From assembly GCA_017397825.1 (NCBI GenBank), contig JAFQHT010000111.1:1-35878 (forward strand): 35,878 bases of DNA. The letters run 5' to 3'. A model generated the notes under the pieces. The model searched no databases. It was not told where the DNA came from and saw only the letters and a program-made list of their open reading frames with translations. The position numbers were made by a program, and so were the translations under genes. The DNA is from Bacillota bacterium. GTDB lineage: Bacteria > Bacillota > Clostridia > Peptostreptococcales > Anaerovoracaceae. How positions within the stretch are numbered: position 1 is the first letter of the stretch; each line of letters starts with the position of its first letter. This document shows, piece after piece, positions 32,180 to 35,878 of this stretch.

Positions 32180-33441
32180 ATTTCCGCCTCTCCTGTTCTG
32201 TCTTTGATACAGCTGCATCTCAGTCCGTTTTCGTCCACACCGGTGTCACTGCATCTTTCGCAGGAATATTTTATATCTGTATAATCCACTGCAAAGTTGT
32301 TTTCTGTCAGAAGTACTGCACGTTCTTCCTCCAGCATGGCCATCTGTTTTCTGGCCTCTTCTATCTGGTCTCTTGTCATTCCGGACAAAAGCCCTCTTGA
32401 AAGTTTACTTCCAAGAGATGTGAGCTCCTGATCAATTCCTGCCAGAGCGGGAACTGCCTCGTAAACTTCCTTCCTTCTTGCTTCTGCTTTTGCCTGCGCT
32501 TCATCACGAAGGAATTCATAATATTTATTAAGAACAGCCTGTGTAACTGTTACTTTCTGGTTTACATCCCTGCCCATATCTGCCGCTTCTTCGCGCCAGT
32601 TAAGCAGGACTTTGTTCACATAGCGCAGATTAGGGTTGGCCGCTGACAAAGTCGTATCGCAGGCCGCAAGGATTCTTTCTTCGTTGAAACCAAGCTCCTC
32701 AACCCATCCGTCTATCATCTGTTTTTCTGCACTGGTAGCATTTCGTCTGAGCCCCAGTGAATTGAGAACTTTTCTGTAAAGTCCGTAACGCTCTTCAAGT
32801 TTTTTTATGTAGTCCAGGATATCTTCTTTTTCCAGGAGACCTTTTTCCTTCCAGGCCATTATTACCTTGGAAATATATTTCATGCTGGTCTGTCCTTTTC
32901 CGCAGCAGTAACGGTACGCTTCTCTGATCAGCTCGTAAGTGATACCTTCCCCTGTCCAGCCGGAAATTGTCTTCTGCTCCTCATTGGAAAGAAGCCTTCC
33001 CAGAATATCCTCCAGATCATCATAAAGCTCTTTAAGTCCTGTATCTACCAGCACCTCAGATCCTGCAAAGTCAGTGAGCTCATCATCGGAAGCTCTTTCT
33101 TCGTGGATCTCAGACGGCACATTGCCGTACATCTTTTCACGGATGCTGGCAAACTCAATATCAAAATTATATGGACCGGGTCTTGAACTGAAAATCCTTT
33201 TTACTATCCCCATGGATTCCCAGTAGCTCCAGGCAGACACCACCTGATCGGAAGTCAGATTCAGCTGAGCAGCCAGAGTCTCATGACTCATGTTCAGTCC
33301 CTGCTGAGCATACAAAAGCCCGTAAAGGTAAACCTTTACGTACTCACCCGGCGCACCCGGCATATATTCATTTATGAAAATATTTTCCACGTCGGTGGTG
33401 AGCAGATAATAATCCCTCACTTTTCCTTTTGTAAAACTCAT
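32158..33441 (-). CDS. DnaD-domain primosome-type protein
   Basis: This 427-residue protein has an N-terminal winged-helix region (INEYMPGAPGEYVKVYLYGLLYAQ, then LAAQLNLTSDQVVSAWSYWESMGIV). Two DnaD/DnaB_2 helical repeats follow, at about 140-215 and 220-300, with a helical linker after them. The last 35 residues contain a likely zinc site, CERCSDTG...CSC. DnaD proteins help load the replicative helicase at the origin and at restart sites. In many Clostridia a DnaC-type loader follows the DnaD gene, but here the next gene is a wall peptidase. The ATG follows AGAGGATATA, 55 bases after dnaB. This order supports a helicase-loading role. Confidence 0.88.
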   Translation of the reverse strand: MSFTKGKVRDYYLLTTDVENIFINEYMPGAPGEYVKVYLYGLLYAQQGLNMSHETLAAQLNLTSDQVVSAWSYWESMGIVKRIFSSRPGPYNFDIEFASIREKMYGNVPSEIHEERASDDELTDFAGSEVLVDTGLKELYDDLEDILGRLLSNEEQKTISGWTGEGITYELIREAYRYCCGKGQTSMKYISKVIMAWKEKGLLEKEDILDYIKKLEERYGLYRKVLNSLGLRRNATSAEKQMIDGWVEELGFNEERILAACDTTLSAANPNLRYVNKVLLNWREEAADMGRDVNQKVTVTQAVLNKYYEFLRDEAQAKAEARRKEVYEAVPALAGIDQELTSLGSKLSRGLLSGMTRDQIEEARKQMAMLEEERAVLLTENNFAVDYTDIKYSCERCSDTGVDENGLRCSCIKDRTGEAEIWQNQKR

Positions 33442-33495
33442 TATATCCTCTTTCTGTGTTGACTATCTGAAGAGTTTGTGTTTTCGGCCAAAACT

Positions 33496-34812
33496 CTAAA
33501 AGGCCTTGTCACTGAATTTGGTATATCTTGATACCCAGGTCAGTTCAATTTTATCGGTAGGACCGCTTCTGTGCTTGGCGATATTCACTTCGCAGACACC
33601 AGGCTTATCCGTATTTTCGTTGTAGTAATCGTCTCTGTACAGGAAAACTACGATGTCCGCATCCTGCTCTATAGACCCGGATTCTCTCAGGTCTGAAAGA
33701 ATTGGTCTGTGATCCTGACGCTGCTCCGGTGCACGGGAAAGCTGGGAAAGCACAATAAGCGCGCAATCCATTTCTCTTGCAAGAAGCTTCAGGTTTCTTG
33801 AAATTGTACTGATTTCCTGCTGGCGGTTGTCGGTTTTTCCCTGCATACTCATTAACTGAAGGTAGTCGATTACAATCAGGTCCAGACCCTGCTCTGCCTT
33901 CAGTCTTCTGCACTTGTTACGCATTTCCATGATAGAAATGCCCGGTGTATCATCAATTACGATTTTAGTACTGTTAAGTTCATCAAGCGCCATAGTGATT
34001 CTGTCCCAGTCCTTACGGTCCAGATCGCCCTGCTTCAGTTTCTGCATTTCAACTCTGGTCTGCATCGCAAGCAGACGCTGGCCCAGCTGCTCCTTGGACA
34101 TTTCCAGGGAAAATATGATTACAGAAGAACCATATTTTACAGCACTCTGCTGAGCAATATTCAGCGCAAATGCAGTCTTACCCATGGCAGGTCTTGCTGC
34201 CACAATAACCAGGTCTGAACGCTGGAAACCGCTGGTTTTTTCGTCAAGGTCCTTGAAACCCGTCGGAATACCCACAATTTTATCCTTGTTCTGGGCAGCC
34301 GCATCAATAATTTTTATATTATTGAGCAGTACGTCCTGAATCTTGGTGTAATCGCTTTTCTGGCGGCGCTGTCCGATACGGAAAATTCCGCTTTCTGCGT
34401 AGTCCAGAATTTCTGCAGCATCCATCTTTGCTTCATATCCCTTGTCAGTGATATCCTCTGAAGTTTTAATCATCTGACGCAGAGTTGATTTTTCTGCAAC
34501 GATTTTGGCATATTCACCGGCATTGGCAGTGGACGGAACATCTGCAGTCAAAGTAGCGATGTATGCTCTGCCGCCCACCATATCAAGAGACTTGCGTTTC
34601 TTCAGTTCTTCGCAGACAGTCAGCATATCCACCGCTGTGTTTTCTTTATATAATTCCCAGATTGCCCGGAAGATTTCTCTGTGGCTTTCATTATAAAAGT
34701 CATCGGCAGTGACTTCTTCAAGAACTTCAGAAAGCACATCTCTGCTGAGCATTATTGCCCCCAGGACGGATCTCTCCGCTTCTTCGTTGTGGGGCGGAAT
34801 TCTTTCAATCAT
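33496..34812 (-). CDS. dnaB: Replicative DNA helicase DnaB
   Basis: This 438-residue hexameric helicase unwinds DNA at the replication fork. The N-terminal domain (about 1-105) has the IPPHNEEAERSVLGAIM start. The RecA-like C-terminal domain has Walker A ARPAMGKT (206-213), Walker B VIDYLQLM, and the late LSQLSRAPEQR and SDLRESGSIEQDADIV motifs. No intein interrupts it. B. subtilis calls the orthologue DnaC. The ATG follows AGGAGAATAAG. It starts 9 bases after rplI ends, and gdpP, rplI, dnaB is a conserved Firmicutes order. Confidence 0.97.
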   Translation of the reverse strand: MIERIPPHNEEAERSVLGAIMLSRDVLSEVLEEVTADDFYNESHREIFRAIWELYKENTAVDMLTVCEELKKRKSLDMVGGRAYIATLTADVPSTANAGEYAKIVAEKSTLRQMIKTSEDITDKGYEAKMDAAEILDYAESGIFRIGQRRQKSDYTKIQDVLLNNIKIIDAAAQNKDKIVGIPTGFKDLDEKTSGFQRSDLVIVAARPAMGKTAFALNIAQQSAVKYGSSVIIFSLEMSKEQLGQRLLAMQTRVEMQKLKQGDLDRKDWDRITMALDELNSTKIVIDDTPGISIMEMRNKCRRLKAEQGLDLIVIDYLQLMSMQGKTDNRQQEISTISRNLKLLAREMDCALIVLSQLSRAPEQRQDHRPILSDLRESGSIEQDADIVVFLYRDDYYNENTDKPGVCEVNIAKHRSGPTDKIELTWVSRYTKFSDKAF

Positions 34813-34821
34813 CTTATTCTC

Positions 34822-35268
34822 CTATTCGGCTACGATTGTTACCTTAAGCTGTGCGGAAACTTCGCTGTAAAGCTTTACGTTTACAGACATTTCTCCTGTG
34901 GACTTGATTGGGTTATCGAGCTGGATTTTTTTCTTGTCAACAGTGAGCTTGTGCTGGTTCTTAAGAGCATCGGCAATGTCCTTGGATGTGATTGATCCGA
35001 AGATTCTGCCGCCTTCACCGGCTTTAGTCTTTATAGTAACGCCAACAGCATTGAGCTTTTCTGCAAGAGCCTGAGCCGCTGCCTTTTCTTCAGCCTTCTT
35101 TTCAGCTGCAATAGCCTTCTGCTTTTCAAGGCTTCTTACATTGCCTTCAGTTGCTTCAATTGCAGCACCCTTTGGAATAAGCATATTTCTTGCATATCCA
35201 TCGCTTACCTTTACTACATCTCCTGCTTTGCCTGTACCTTTAACGTCCTGTTTTAAAATAACAATCAT
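34822..35268 (-). CDS. rplI: 50S ribosomal protein L9
   Basis: The 148-residue protein has the L9 layout: the N-terminal rRNA-binding domain with MIVILKQDVKGTGKAGDVVKVSDGYARNMLIPKGAA, a long connecting helix rich in Ala, Lys and Glu (about 45-75), and a C-terminal domain with GRIFGSIT. Length and motifs are standard. L9 binds 23S rRNA and supports reading-frame maintenance. The ATG overlaps the gdpP stop by four bases, so the two are coupled. Confidence 0.97.
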   Translation of the reverse strand: MIVILKQDVKGTGKAGDVVKVSDGYARNMLIPKGAAIEATEGNVRSLEKQKAIAAEKKAEEKAAAQALAEKLNAVGVTIKTKAGEGGRIFGSITSKDIADALKNQHKLTVDKKKIQLDNPIKSTGEMSVNVKLYSEVSAQLKVTIVAE

Positions 35269-35878
35269 TGTTTGTCAACCTCCATAATTTCCATAATTTT
35301 ACATACAGCCTCATCGGCAGACATTTCCACCTGAGCGGCTGCTGTGGTAAGGTGGCCTCCGCCACCGAATTTTTCCATGATTACCTGTACATTTACTTCT
35401 CCGAGTGAGCGTGCACTGATAACCGTTTTCATTTCCATATTTCTTCCGACCACGAAAGAAGCTTTTATATCTTTAATAGTCAGAAGCTGATCTGCAATCT
35501 GAGCACACATCACCTGCGCATCGGCTCTTACCTGCTGGCACTGGGCAACAGCAATACCGTTTGCGAAAATCTGCGCCTCAGAAAGTGCAGTTGCTTTTAA
35601 CTTAACATTGTAAAAATCTTCCTGGAAGAATCTTTTGACTTCTGTAGGGTCTGCCCCCTGCCTGCGGAGCCATGCTGCCGCATCAAAAGTACGAACCCCC
35701 GTCTTCACCGTGAAACCATTGGTATCCACAGTCATTCCGGCAAGAAGAGCTTCTGCTTCCAGCTTCAGTAAAACTTTTTTAGAAGTCATAAACTGAAGAA
35801 TTTCTGAAACCAGTTCAGATGTGGATGAGGCGTAAGATTCCATGTATGCCAGCACCGGATTCTCAATAAAATCTTCCA
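35265..35878 (-). CDS. gdpP: DHH-family phosphodiesterase, C-terminal part (GdpP-like)
   Basis: The frame continues past the right edge of the window, so only about the last 203 residues are seen. They cover the second part of the DHH domain and the DHHA1 domain, with the diagnostic GGGGH motif (EKFGGGGHLTTAA) near the C-terminus. Position directly upstream of rplI and dnaB is the standard place of gdpP, which encodes a membrane-bound c-di-AMP phosphodiesterase with PAS and degenerate GGDEF domains N-terminal to DHH. Those domains would lie outside the window, so the GdpP call, rather than a soluble NrnA-type enzyme, rests on gene order. The stop overlaps the rplI start. Confidence 0.87.
   Translation of the reverse strand, partial: EDFIENPVLAYMESYASSTSELVSEILQFMTSKKVLLKLEAEALLAGMTVDTNGFTVKTGVRTFDAAAWLRRQGADPTEVKRFFQEDFYNVKLKATALSEAQIFANGIAVAQCQQVRADAQVMCAQIADQLLTIKDIKASFVVGRNMEMKTVISARSLGEVNVQVIMEKFGGGGHLTTAAAQVEMSADEAVCKIMEIMEVDKQ

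Noticed and set aside
1..35878. CRISPR array, insertion sequence or prophage genes
   Set aside because: I found no regularly spaced repeats, transposase, integrase or phage structural gene on either strand.

Overview
The window looks like a chromosomal segment of a low-to-medium GC, anaerobic, amino-acid-using Firmicute of the Clostridia. This rests on gene content: sporulation genes yabP and yabQ beside divIC, a DnaD-type primosome protein beside dnaB, a GdpP-type phosphodiesterase with rplI, an LTA-synthase-family sulfatase, a butyryl-/4-hydroxybutyrate-type CoA-transferase, a sigma-54 activator, and two glycine riboswitches ahead of Na+:alanine/glycine symporters. I see no phage, insertion sequence, CRISPR array or rRNA. 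The genus cannot be fixed from sequence reading alone.

Layout. 1-2,035 (+): the end of a membrane-anchored double-PepSY protein, then an lrgA-lrgB pair with its own promoter. 2,137-9,261 (-): lysA, a dicarboxylate/amino-acid:cation symporter and dapF, reading from a near-perfect sigma-54 promoter; then a PAS-type sigma-54 activator and a CoA-transferase. 9,391-12,857 (+): a BlaI-type repressor and a BlaR1-type sensor protease with a very large ectodomain, behind a promoter that carries a dyad operator. 12,869-13,180: two strong hairpins, a tRNA-Arg(CCU) on the minus strand, and between them a GC-rich segment ending in a copy of the tRNA 3' end. 13,616-16,333 (+): a divergent peptide deformylase, an ABC-F ATPase and a rhodanese lipoprotein. 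16,375-17,618: divergent HD-domain and acetyltransferase genes, each with a good promoter. 17,639-21,154 (+): two consecutive promoter, glycine riboswitch, terminator and symporter units; the first symporter is broken by an apparent 13-base deletion.

21,226-30,422 (-): a lipoprotein, a cysteine-desulfurase-like enzyme, a SanA-like protein, an acetyltransferase, an SSS transporter, an LTA-synthase-like enzyme, rsmA, rnmV, divIC, yabQ and yabP, mostly packed tightly or overlapping. 30,542-35,878 (-): a second tight run of a LysM-G5-M23 peptidase, a DnaD-like protein, dnaB, rplI and the 3' part of gdpP.

How the parts may work together. The most notable circuit is the sigma-54 module: DapF and LysA are the last two enzymes from LL-diaminopimelate to lysine, a transporter sits between them, and the activator and a CoA-transferase of fermentative type lie next to them. 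This suggests inducible salvage or catabolism of diaminopimelate or a related amino acid rather than plain lysine biosynthesis; that reading is inference. The two riboswitch units point to glycine-responsive transport, and the right half is mostly core replication, division, sporulation and envelope functions.
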